Source: Rhizoclosmatium globosum (taxonomy: Eukaryota > Chytridiomycota > Chytridiomycetes > Chytridiales > Chytriomycetaceae). From it: a stretch of 64,000 nucleotides of DNA. The stretch spans positions 806,001-870,000 of the forward strand of contig MCGO01000003.1 in NCBI GenBank assembly GCA_002104985.1, given 5' to 3'. The notes beneath the pieces were generated by a model. It did no database searches. It saw nothing but the letters and a program-made list of their open reading frames with translations, and was not told the DNA's origin. Of the stretch, positions 1-10,739 are shown piece by piece (position 1 is the stretch's first letter; every line of letters begins with the position of its first letter). The translations under genes were made by a program, and so were the position numbers.

Positions 1-678
1 ACGTGTTTTGCGACTGTTTGGGAAAGAATATCGCCGATGATTGGGGTTGCGAGGAGACGTGCGTTCGGTGGTAGGGACTAGGAGAGGTTTAATGGTTTAC
101 TGTGTGCGACGAAAGGAGAGGCCCCTCACCTTCATGAGTCCAGCCGGAGCAATCAAAATCAACTTGTCGACACGCTCTGGATGCAAATCGGCCAAGTTGA
201 CGGCAATAGCACCGCCCATTGAGAAACCAAGAGCACTTGCCCTGTCCCATCCAACATGATCCATGAGTGCAACCGCCTGCTGCACAAAGAAGGGAGCATT
301 GTAGGAGCCAGGAGGAGCATCCGAGCACCCACGACCGTAGATATCAAAGACGAGCAGTTGAAAGCCCTTCGTCACCAAACACTCAAGCACACGCGGGAAG
401 TTCGCCCAGGACCCGCCGATGCCGTGGATAAGAAGGATCCGCTGTCCAGTCGCCGGACCGAGGATGCGGTAGTACGTGTTTGCGGAATGGCCCGAGATGG
501 TTGGAAGCGCGGCGACTTGTGTTTCGGGAAACACAAACAACTGTTGCGCCTGGGCCCGCGCATCGGCGTTTGTCGCGGAGAGAAGGCCGCCGAGCGTCTT
601 TGTTGACGACGGGACAACGCCAAAGTAGAGACCAGCCACAACGGCGACAGCTCCACCAGCGACGAGTTGCACACTCAT
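1..678 (-). CDS. alpha/beta-hydrolase fold protein, C-terminus beyond the window edge
   Basis: This is a serine hydrolase of the alpha/beta-hydrolase fold; substrate unknown. The ATG at 678 opens a protein with a hydrophobic N-terminus (residues 4-22) that could be a membrane anchor or signal. The oxyanion-hole motif LLIHGIGGSW and the nucleophile elbow GFSMGG are both visible. The first exon ends at 130 after LIAPAGLMK. A 52-nt intron (129-78, GTGAGG...TAG) joins it in phase 0 to an exon from 77 that reads SLPPNARLLATPIIGDIL, typical of the cap region that follows this strand. The acid and histidine of the triad lie outside the window. It is a tandem paralogue of the gene at 706-1732, whose stop codon is only 27 nt upstream of this start. 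Fold assignment is firm; specificity is not. Confidence 0.85.
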
Positions 679-705
679 TTGGATCTTTCTTTTTCTACTC
701 TCTTT

Positions 706-1732
706 CTATTCTGTCCGCTTCAGAAACTTAATAATTGGCGGTATAACTACTTCCACTTCCTCGACTACTTTCGAATGTCCGCCAGGTACTGATACAAATG
801 TGGCTTGCGGACACAACTCTCGAAACCGTGGAGAGTCGTGCTTGTAACTGACAACCCGATCGTTTGTTCCCCAAACACAACAGATTCGGTCTCCCAATGC
901 ATCGCTCACTGCCTTGTATGTAGAATCCATGCGTCGGATCGGTCCGTTTAGTACAGTTTGGGCGTATGCGTGAATAAAGCCTGGATTTAGCAGGATGTTC
1001 AGGGACTGCACGGCTGTAAAGTGCTGCATATGAGGCATTGAAGCGAAGGCTGGGCTGTGGTTGTTGTTTGAGATTCGATGAAGAATACGTCGACCAATCG
1101 TATTCAAGAAAATTGGACTCAGTATCGGATTTTGGAGGATTGATGCTGCTGCGGGTAAATTCTAGAGTAAGAATTGGTAAGATTGACGCGCGTGGATGTT
1201 GTGAGTGGTTGTGTCGAGTCTCTGCGCAATATCCACGAGGAACACCCACCTGTCTTAGTCCTGCTGGAGCAATCAATACCAAGTCTTCAACCTTGTCCGT
1301 GTGCTTCTCAGCAAAAGCAGTAGCGATTCCACCACCCAAGGAGTAACCCAACAGACTGGCACTGTCCCATCCAACATGCTGCATCAATTCATGCAGCTGA
1401 AGCGAGTACATGTCCTTATCGTACTTTGCAGCTGAGCCAGTCGGTGCGTCCGAGTAACCGCGTCCCTGAATGTCGAATGCGAGTGTTTGGAAGCCGGCAT
1501 CGACGAGGGCCTGTTCAACGTGCGGCATCGAGGCCCATGTGCCTGAGATGCCGTGGAGAAGGACGAGTCGCTTTGTGGCTGAAGTTGGATTGGAAGGCCC
1601 GTTGATCCAGTAGTGTGTTCTGCCCAGCGACAACGATGCGAAGTGCGAAGTTGGTTTAAGTGGGTAGTGGCGCTGGACCAACGGATGCGAGGTAATTGAC
1701 GCGAGAGAGCCGAGTTGTTTGACAGCTGTCAT
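706..1732 (-). CDS. alpha/beta-hydrolase fold protein, complete
   Basis: This is a complete serine hydrolase of the alpha/beta-hydrolase fold, about 312 residues, substrate unknown. Exon 1 (1732-1250) carries the HG oxyanion motif in LVLLHGISGTW and the nucleophile elbow GYSLGG. An 88-nt intron (1249-1162) with donor CAG/GTGGGT and acceptor CTCTAG joins in phase 0 to exon 2 (1161-706), which starts NLPAAASIL and carries the acid (WGTNDRVV) and the histidine (PGGHSKVV) of the triad. All catalytic residues are present, so the product is probably active. It resembles the upstream-facing neighbour in domain order and in intron position (after APAGLxx), which argues for tandem duplication. The family also includes epoxide hydrolases, esterases and peptidases, and nothing in the sequence separates them. 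Confidence 0.88.
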
Positions 1733-1783
1733 CCCTCTCGTTTTAAGATAGTAAAATAAAGGACAAGAAAGTAACTTTGAACA

Positions 1784-4700
1784 ATGGCAGAAACCAATCC
1801 CAGTCCAAGTCCAACTTCAGCCCCTGCTTTGTCTGCTTCCACTTCAATGTCAACTTCAGCTTCAACTTCAATTTCAATTGATGCTGCAAACACTGGCTCT
1901 CCTGTTCAACAAGGACAGCGGGATCACATCCAACTCAACCAACACACCCAACTCAACAACGAAAGCGAAGATGGATCAAGCGAGGATTCAGAAGACGAAG
2001 AAGAAGATGACGATGACAGCGACGACGACGATGAGGAAGACGACGCTGTTGAATCCCAGTTAATGGTTGCGGGGAAACGATCCTTTTCCCGGGTGTGTAA
2101 TCATCTCCCTGTCTTTCCTCCTTCTAACTAAACCATCTTCTTGAAATCGAAATAGGTCCAGCCATTGCGCGAGGCCGATACAGCTGGCCGAGCAGTACCC
2201 CGTCTAAATAAGTCTTCCTCATTCAGCCGCGACGATGATACCGATACAGACCAATGGGCCTCTGAAACTGAATCGCAATATACTGATGGCGGTGGTGCAC
2301 ATACAACAGATGGTGAAGGGGACCCGCGGGAGTTTCGGGGTCGATCCAGTCAACCAATAAGGAAACTCAACGATTCGGTCTTTTCTGAAGCATCTACGGA
2401 CGCTGAATACCGGTCGTCGGAATATTCAACTTCTTCGCATGGAGATTATATGGCGGCGTTGGAACAGAGTTCGCCGGCGGGAAGGAGTAGTGTTGGGAAT
2501 GAACAGAAGCGGGAACGCAGGTCATCTGCTTTCATACCCTTGTCTGCTTATATCACTCCTGAGGAATCCATGTCTTCTGCTTCTCCTTTGCGTTTTCGAT
2601 CTACAGCTGAAGGGCCGCCGATACCTACGAATCAGGTCCCTCCAACTCCTAGAAGGCCGACAGCAATACTTGATTCTTCAGCAGATTACAGTAATGCAGT
2701 TTCATCGTCGTCGATATTTGTTCCGCCGTCAACAAGGAAACCATCGCTGTTTGTACCTCAATCTGACACATTAATGTCACCCTCCATCGTATTCGTTCCA
2801 CCGTCGCCTGCTTCTTCACGAAAGCCTTCGCTCTTTGTTCCTGCTTCTACATCAATACCTTCATCGCGAAGGCCCTCGTCATTACCGGCCCAATCTGCAA
2901 CTGCATCACCAAAAAATGTGGGAATTGGAAACTTTTCAGAATTACAACGGTCGATGGTGACAATGACTGTCTTGGAAGAACGTGACTCTGTACCAAAGAA
3001 TCCTCCGTTGCGTCCGTCAAACGTATCACACACACTTGCCTCAGTTGCTCCCGAAAATGATACCCCACCCATGACACCAGTTGATCAATCGATATTGGCA
3101 AGATTTAATTCTCGTAGTAAATGGGCTAACTAAAGACACGACATAGAACCTAGACCCAAAAAGCCTTCTCTCCAAAAACCGATCCCGATTCTCAGCTCTC
3201 CCCACAATCACATCAACTCTAACTTCTCCATCACATCCAACACCACCTTCAACATCACCTCACTCCAGCGCAACACCACATACTCCCGGCGACAACAAAC
3301 AACTTCCACAAACCTTATCCGACACAGACCCCTTCCTCCTAAAACTAATCGCCCTCACAACCCAAAACACAACAACCCCAACAACCGCATCCCTCACCTC
3401 CCAACAACCTCTTACAATCCAAGGCCACCCACCCCCACGATCAACATCATTCCACTACATCCCCGGAATGGGAAGCACGCCCCCATCATCAAAAGGATCC
3501 CGAAGCCCAAGCCCAAACCCATCCTCCCTGAAAGACACAATTCACATGAACCCACCACAGCATAATATACCTTTACCTGACAAACACCAACCTGCCCCGT
3601 CACAACATGACGCAACTCCACAAACGCTCCTCCGCGTCGCTCGCGCGAGGACGTACATCTCGGCGCGGTATGCGCTGCTGGAACACCAGGTCTCGACGCT
3701 GGGTGTCGCGTATAACCCGCTTGCTGTGATTCGGTATCGGCGGGAGGCGTGGCAGGTTGCTGTGCGGCAGAAAGCGCCGATGGGGGATGTGCGGAAGGTG
3801 AGGATGTTGAAGGGGGGGTGGGAGGTTGGGGTTGAGGAGTGGCGGGATTGGGTGGATGCTGGGTGTGGTGGTGGTGCTTCTGTAGGGAGGGAGAAGAGTT
3901 TGAGGGATGGAGGGTGGGGTGGTGGTGGAGTGGAAGTGGGGATAAAGGGGGTGTGGGGAAGAAGATTGGGACGACGGGGAGTTTGTTTCAGAAGTTGAAG
4001 GATAGTTTGACGAGGAGTGGTGGTGGTGGTGGTGGGGGTGGAGGTGGGAAGACTGGAGTTTTGAGTGGTGGCGGGGTTATGAGTGGGACGGGCAGTGTTT
4101 CTGTCGCGAATAATGATACGCAGGCGGCGCAGGAGGCGAGTTTGTTTGGGAGCGCGGAAATCACAGTCGGGTCTCCGCCACTCACGGAGAATGAGTCGAG
4201 TATGGGTCGGTTGAGTCTCGCCAGACGACGTAGTTTGTCTGCGGACCCTAATGTTGCACCGTCAACGTCCCTCGATAATCCAAAACAAAAAGTTCTCAAG
4301 CGGTTCAGGAGTGGAACTGTCGCTCTCAACGCTATGCTTGGAAAGGGAAGGAAGCCAATGGGCGGTGTTGCTGCAAATCGTCGCGCTAGTGCTCTATTAA
4401 TCGAAGAGCGACACCGAGAAAGCCCTGACGGCTTAGAAATGGTAGAAGAGAGCACACTGCTGAACTCATTATTCGGTGGCGACAGCACAACAAACAATGA
4501 ACGACCACCAATACCAACTCCAATCCCCGAAGACCCTACTCCAAGTTCTCAAAGCCAACCTCGAAGGCTTGCGCCCTCTGCATCTATAGAAGACGATACT
4601 GCACAAGTACGACAATCTCGGTCCACGAATCGGTTCATCAACACCCGAAACATTCTGCAGTCTCCAAACAACCCTAACCGCCAAACTATCATGTCAACAA

Positions 4701-6318
4701 TGGCAGGAGATATTGAGCGATGGATCGGAAACGTGTTGGAAGGGAATAATAACGGAGACGACGCGAATGTTCCTGATATTGGGGGTGACGCTGGTGTTGG
4801 TGATGATGTTGTTGATAGGAAATGGTCTGGTAAGAGGAAGTTGCGACTCGGTGGCGCGAAGAAGAGGAGGGAAGATGAGCAAGTGGGAAGTAGTGTGATG
4901 AATCCGCCTCTGCTTGATGAGTTTGGAAATGCTGCGCTTATTGACGAAGCGGGGCTTATGGCTTTGGGTGATGTTGGAAAGAAAACAAGACGAAAGAGTC
5001 GAAAGCAACGAGAGGCTGGAGAAGTCGTTGGAGAACAAAGCAACGCGTTGTTCAGGTTGCCGAGGATTAAAGTTAAGGTTGAAGGCGCATTGTCCGGGGC
5101 TGTAGATGGGGTTGCCGAAGGAGGTGAAACGACGGTAGCTACTCCAAAACCGCCAAGAAAAAGATGTTTGGAACGAGTATGCTCAGCAAAGAAGAAGATG
5201 TGCCAGGCGACTCTAATAGTCCGAAGGAAAAGAGAAAGAGCGCTAAAAGGTTGATTCGCTTGAGCAAAGAGAAAAAGGTTGGTTTGTTACTTCTCACGTA
5301 GACGCGCCCTAAACACGCAATCCAGGTGCCCCTCGAAGAATTAGAAACGAAATCCGAAAGGTCTCTGCCACGGTCTTCTAACGGTAGTCCTCTAATTCGT
5401 CGGAAATCTTCCAAAAAGATTCGAAGGAAAAGCAGTATGGGAACTTTGGGACTTGACATCAAGGATCGAAGTGGTTTATCTGATTCTCCTGATGTTACAA
5501 GTAGCGTTGCCCCCAAGGACAGTGAAACTTCGTCAGATATCAAGTCTGAATTGTTGACGACGTCATCTAAAGCACGAACTGTGAAGGGATTGGAAGTACA
5601 GGTTATTGACGTAGGAAATGCGGTTTCCCGATTATTAAACATGGTGCTCGAGATGCGTTCTATCGAAAGAAAGGAACTAGTGGTGAGTCTTGTTGTTGTT
5701 TATTCGCGTGTTTCTAAAAGAATTTTTAGGAAAAACTTCGTCCATACGCGGAACTTATTACAAACTTCCAAATCATTCTGAACCCGAAAATGTTCAATCC
5801 AATCAGCTTGAAAGAAATGACGGCAAGTGCGGATCAACTCCATGGAACTCTCATTTCTCCCAAGTTCATCACTCACGAAGCACAAGCAATCAACTTGACT
5901 GCAAATCATGAAAAGTTGACTTCTACGATAACGAGTCTTTCTCGGGCACTTGAGGCCGGAGACGCGACGATTCAGAGTATGATTTTGGAGATGGAGAAGC
6001 TGGGGAAGGATATCAATGAGACTGGAAGTCGAAGGGTTAAAGAGCTGGAAGATCATATTCAACACAAAGTTGCATTAAATAAGGGTCCATTGCATGGAGT
6101 TATGGAGGTGTTGTATCAGTTTTTAGAGGCGGTCTTGATTGGTATGTACAGTTTCTCCGCTCTATTTTGGAATGTTACTGACATTATGAAATGCAGTTGT
6201 TGGATATATCATTTGGGTTGTATATAAAGGCGTGAAATTCGGTCAACAAGGATGGGAGATGATTGTTGGACAAGCTGTTGTTGGACAAGTTATCAAAGAA
6301 GTTGTTGAAGGAAAGTAA
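1784..6318 (+). CDS. large low-complexity protein with C-terminal membrane anchor, not recognised
   Basis: I do not recognise this protein of roughly 1,350 residues. Exons I can follow are 1784-2092, 2156-3116, 3154 to about 3880, about 3940-5277, 5326-5682, 5730-6141 and 6197-6318, with introns of 37-63 nt. The N-terminus is Ser/Thr-rich and then strongly acidic (2000-2060). Next come repeated FVPPS/SLFVP-type motifs, then a compact-looking segment (about 3625-3850) with YNPLAVIRYRREAW, a poly-Gly run, basic stretches and a probable coiled coil. The last exon encodes one hydrophobic helix (VVGYIIWVVYKGV), so it is probably tail-anchored. The frame changes near 3880-3960 (intron, boundaries uncertain) and at an A-run near 5160, where adding one base restores the frame. 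The next gene starts 93 nt downstream on the same strand. Confidence 0.7.
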
Positions 6319-6411
6319 AGCTATTTGCAAGATTGAGTTTGCTGTTTTTTTGTTGTTGATGTACCCCGCTGATTGGTTGGTTGGTTTGGTGAGAATTGTC
6401 AGTTAACTGAA

Positions 6412-8865
6412 ATGAGTGGTGACACAACTCATCCCATCGACAAGGCTAGTCGAAGCCTCTCTTCGGAGCATGTGCTAGATATCAGTCATGCTCCGGATCA
6501 TCGATCGCCACTGCACCACGTAGTGGACACTGAACATCTTGACGAACCTGGTCCTATCCCATCTGAAAGAACGCGATCACGTTCAACATCACGCCCAACG
6601 AGTGCACAAAGAGGACGCGTCAATGCACCATCTAATATGATATCAGAAAACTCGGACCTTCCAACCCATCATCAACTGAATATCACAAGAGAAGCTTCTA
6701 TCCCTATAACGCGACCCAGCAGCGCCAGAACGCGGCCATTCTCCGGCGGCCGTCCACGGCTCTTGATTCCAAACCGCCCAAATAGCATCATCTCTGAAAC
6801 TGAGAAAGTCAACGACCCTGACTCAACATCAAATATTATTGAAAACGAACATTTGATCAACCTCCTTGATGAGTTTCTATACGCCTCAACAATTGACGAC
6901 GAAGGACATCCCGTATGCACGCCTTCTCGAATGAAATTGGAATTCGACACCAAAACTGTGGAGATCCAGCCAGACACACTGAAGAACATTGAACGCTTCG
7001 TGATGCTCCTCGTAAAGTCCTTGCAAGGGTTCGGTGTCCCGACTCACTTGTTGGAGTTTCACGCGAGTGAGGTGGCGAAAGGGTTAGGCCATCCTGCCGC
7101 ATTTGCAATCTTCCCGTCCTTTATTATCGCCACGTTTGCACACAACTTTCAGAGCCATGGGGACGCGAATTATGAGATTTTGAGGAACCCTGCTCTTGCG
7201 CAGACTATTTTTATTCATACTTCGCCGGGATTGAATATGTATAAGCGTAAGTGGGTGTATTTACCGAATTTAATGACTAATAGCCATTCGTAGTCCAACT
7301 TGTAAAAGAGCTCTGTACAAGAGTCTCAAGCTACAAAAAGGACGGACCTGCTGCTGAGTCGAATAAAGCAGCAAGTAACGCATCTCTGAAGCAGCCCCGA
7401 TTCTCCCTCACAAAAAAACTGTCATTCGCCATACCCGAGCAGAACCTCCTCAACAATCTACAAAAAGGCTCTAAATCCAGCTTAAACACAAGTTTCCGAA
7501 AGTTGGCCCAAACTCGCGTTTCCGAAGACGACGAAGAACATTTGATTTGTGATAGTGTGCTTCACAAAGAACCAAGTGTATCGAGCAGTATTTGGACGAC
7601 GGAAGAGCGGATGCTGAGAGGAACAATCAAATCGCGCAGTTGAAGCAAATCATTCTTGGCGTCGCGAGTCGTGGAGATAATGTGTATCAAGCTCTGGATC
7701 AAGTTGTTGAAACTGCGAAGACTGAGAATCTTCCTGAAGATGTGATTGCAAGGCAAGCGCAGAGAATTAAGAATGCGTTTGCTGTGATTGCTGTTGAGGA
7801 TGCAACGTCCAAGTTGGAAGAGATTTTAGCGTTGCCGCCGTTGTATCCTCGATGGGTGCAGGTTTTGGCGTCTGGAACCAACAGTGGGTGTTTGTCGGGG
7901 CTGTTTTTTGGAGGTGGTGTTGCCGATATTATTGTTAGCGTTGTTCTTGGATCTGGTGTATCAGGTAAGGATTCTGTGAACGACGTTGTTTGTAAATAAT
8001 TCTTTGCAATGTAGCTGTTGGCAAAATTATTCGGCCACCCTTTGACAAAACGTTTGAATTCTTCGCGGCCGCCGTAGTCGCCATGACTGTCCGCTTTTTA
8101 ATGTATCTCGGAATCCCTCTCTGCTACGCCTCTGTGACAATCACAAGTATCATCACACTCGTCCAAGGAATATCAATCACAATGGCGATGGTAGAGCTCG
8201 CGACTCGAAACATGGTCTCTGGAACAACCAGACTATTCTCAGGCCTTACAATGACATGCTTGATTGGATTTGGTCTCGAATTTGGACTCCAAGTGATTTC
8301 TGGGATCATGCAGATTCCAAAGAACGCAGGAGATATATCGGACCCAAATGCGGATAACATCTATTTTCCGAATAATTGTGTGGCGGTGAATCCTCAGTGG
8401 AAATGGCTTTTGTTTCCGTTGGCGGTGTTGGCTCAGGCTGTGAATATGAATGCCCACTACCAGCAGATGCCAGGGATGTTTGTGTCGGCTGGGATAGTGT
8501 TTTTGGTCCGGCTATATCTCACGAAATGGTTTAATTTCCAAATCGCCGTTGCGGCTTCAGCATTTGCTTGTGGATGCTTCTCGAATGTGTATGCGAGAAT
8601 TAGGGGGTTGCCCGCGATGGTACCTACGTATGCAGGAATGATGTTACTTGTGCCTGGATCTATGGCTGTACGCAGTGTGACAGAGTTGATTGGTTCGGAT
8701 CCAACACAAGGTGTTTCGATGGTGATGACCATCGTTTCAGTTTCTCTCGCCATCGCACTTGGACTCTTCTTGGCAGTAACAGTAATTGTTCCTATTCAAG
8801 ATTGGTCTGATTATTTGCGAGGAAAGCACCGAAAAGTGGACGACCTGGAGAATCTGCGTTTCTGA
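6412..8865 (+). CDS. ThrE/Prm10-family multi-pass transporter (DUF1212-type)
   Basis: This is a membrane protein of the threonine/serine exporter (ThrE) family, which in fungi includes the pheromone-regulated Prm10 proteins; transport of small amino acids is known for bacterial ThrE and only inferred here. I chose ATG 6412 (MSGDTTHPIDK). A Ser/Arg-rich cytosolic N-terminus is followed by the soluble ThrE domain (about 6850-7910), then about ten hydrophobic segments after 7870, with the diagnostic late motif PTYAGMMLLVPGSMAV. Introns at 7247-7293 and 7965-8014 have good GT-AG borders. Near 7555-7589 the reading frame changes; this is either a 32-nt intron or a one-base deletion. The stop at 8865 lies 68 nt from the stop of the convergent gene. 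Family assignment is confident; substrate is not. Confidence 0.85.
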
Positions 8866-8933
8866 CGAGAAAGAAACCCGACAAGTGTAGAGTTGTTAAG
8901 CCAATAAAAGTAAAGAGATGCATTGTTTTGTAT

Positions 8934-9469
8934 TTATGTTCTTCCTTCAATGTTATCCAGCAGAAGGACAGATGATGTGAGCAAGCCCCATTCCGGGTGA
9001 CAAACGGCAAGGTGTATATCCACGACATTTCCCCATGGATCCACAGCTTCTCCCTCCACAACCTTCCTCCCTTCCTTCAACATCAAATCCCAAAATGCAA
9101 CAGCATTACGTAACTCCTGCGCTCCAGCCGTAAACTTCCCCGCCCGGAAGAGAGCAGAAAACAGCAAGTGTGCCGCACGGCCCCGATAATAGAGATGCTC
9201 CGTCTTGTCTCTTTCCACTGTCTTCAAAAACTCTACATGTTTGAGACAGAGAAGTCGGCGGTGCTCAAGGGTGGCTGGTGATTGGAAAGTGACTCTAGGA
9301 TGTTGAATAGGGAGTCTTTGTCTGCGATCAGAGTCCCCGCCGGATAACGGGCATACCCGGAATAACAATGCAGCTGGGCATCTATGAGGAGGCCTTGTTG
9401 GAGAAAGGATTGGGCTTTAGATGACTCTGGCCCGTTTTCTTTCAGGAGTGATTTGGGTGAGGGGGGCAT
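8934..9469 (-). CDS. hypothetical protein with one apparent frameshift
   Basis: I do not recognise this gene. Two overlapping frames read as one protein of about 178 residues. The first part starts at ATG 9469 (MPPSPKSLLKENG) and runs to SNHQPP; the second continues with ATLEHRRLLCLKHVEF and ends at 8934. Adding one base near 9270 joins them. The product looks helical and mixed-charge, without signal peptide or membrane segment, and its middle could be TPR-like (LYYRGRAAHLLFSALF). Continuous coding quality across the junction supports one gene, not two. It is convergent with the transporter upstream of it on the plus strand. Confidence 0.5.
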
Positions 9470-9660
9470 GATCTGGTATCGCAAGGAGCTGGTTTAGTTC
9501 AAAAGGAAGTATGTTGGATCGTCACCTTATGGTTTGTGGAAGTGATATCGATGGAGTTTGGAGAGAGATTGTGCGGTCCGTTTTCGAAATCAAATCACCA
9601 AAATTGATTAAAAATTGGAGCCGTTTAAGTGCTTTGTGGTTGTCCTTCATTATTGGAAGA

Positions 9661-10679
9661 TCAAGTGAGTAAATCCTCGCTCTTATCCCCACTGCCATCC
9701 TCACTATTATCCTCACTGCCATCCTCACTATTATCCTCACTGCCATCCTCACTATAATCCTCACTGCCATCCTCACTATAATCCTCGCTGTCATAGTAAT
9801 TACGATGTAATTCTCTTCCGGCTTCACCCAGCTCCATCAAATGCAAGGCCCAAGCCAAATTTACCAACTCGTTATCATCCATATTCATGTAGAACCCCTC
9901 TTTTAGAAAAATGGTTTCCACATCGTACTTGTTCAATGCTCGTGGAATGGATCGATAGTGAGACACAGAACCCGTGAAAGGAAATGCACCGCACCACTCG
10001 TTGGTTGGTTTTCCATCGGTATCCCCAGAAATAACACCATTGCCAAGCTGCAAATCAGTATGACAACTTGACACATAGCAGCGATTTAAAGTGTCAATTT
10101 TAACACTCCGTGTGAAACGGCATCAACGTACAGTACTTGAGATTTGTTATTTGCCACCAGCGCAATATGATGCCAGTTTCCATCGTTTACATTTGGACCA
10201 ATGATATGACAATGTCCGTCTGAATCAAAGGATGCACGGAGATGTCCCTCAGGATCAACCATGATGATTTGCCAATGATAGTGTGGCCAATCCTGTGACA
10301 TGATGCCGTCCGACTGGCAGCCAATGACAACACCACCTGTATATCCACCCGAGGAAATCGGTGGCGAGCAACGCAGCCACACAGAAATAGATTGGGCCGC
10401 TGAGACCAGATTAATGTCACGCACTAGAATATGTGGCGCCTTGTCCAGCGGTTCTCCAGGCACAGCGACAAATGTGAGCAGACTTCTCGGATCCGCGTCC
10501 ACAAACGACGTTCGAGTTCCTGCGATTTTGATTCGACTTTTCCAGAAAGAAAGCGGCAGCGAGGCGACAAACGCACGCACGGCCCGGCTCGTCAAACTGA
10601 GGTTGCGCAACGTGGCGGCGTCAACGTGGACGACTACTTTTGTGGTGAGTTCAGGCGGCAGTTGGTGGAACAGCATCAA
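9661..10679 (-). CDS. F-box-like protein with LamG/concanavalin-like domain and SED-repeat tail
   Basis: This is a putative F-box protein that could recruit a substrate to an SCF ubiquitin ligase; the role is inferred. The start MMLFHQLPPELTTKVV opens an F-box-like motif (LPPELTTKVVVHVDAATL) in the first 40 residues. About residues 75-195 resemble a laminin-G/concanavalin-like lectin fold, with SISVWLRC near its start and the typical NDGNWHHIALV and LYVDAVSHG near its end. After an A-run near 10101 one base must be added to continue into YVSSCHTDLQLGNGVISG, where the LamG-like fold ends with FTGSVSHYRSIPRAL. The C-terminus is an acidic tail of SEDGSEDY-type repeats. The start lies only 60 bp from the divergent FAD-monooxygenase start. 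Confidence 0.65.
9676..9790 (-). repeat. coding minisatellite, SED-rich tail
   Basis: A direct repeat with a unit of about 24 bp (plus strand: alternating actgccatcctc and actattatcctc/actataatcctc blocks) encodes alternating SEDG and SEDN/SEDY tetrapeptides at the end of the F-box protein. About four to five units are present with few substitutions, which suggests recent slippage or unequal exchange. Because 12 bp equals four codons, length change by whole units keeps the frame. Confidence 0.8.
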
Positions 10680-10739
10680 TCAAGTGTCAGTGTCGAGTGT
10701 GGCGATTCAAGGAAGGAAAAGTGGACAAGAAACTGGAAA
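10680..10739. promoter_or_regulatory. 60-bp divergent promoter interval
   Basis: The start codons of the F-box-like gene (10679, minus) and the FAD monooxygenase (10740, plus) are separated by only 60 bp. Any 5' untranslated leaders must therefore be very short or overlap the opposite gene. No TATA-like element is visible. Co-regulation is possible but not shown by the sequence. Confidence 0.5.

Noticed and set aside
3412..3621. Minus-strand open frame over the large unknown gene
   Set aside because: It is a shadow of the Pro/Thr-rich coding sequence on the plus strand, which continues in one frame from 3154.
4016..4045. Poly-Gly run as a repeat-expansion locus
   Set aside because: It is an impure GGT/GGG codon run of about ten residues within an already low-complexity protein; nothing marks it as special.
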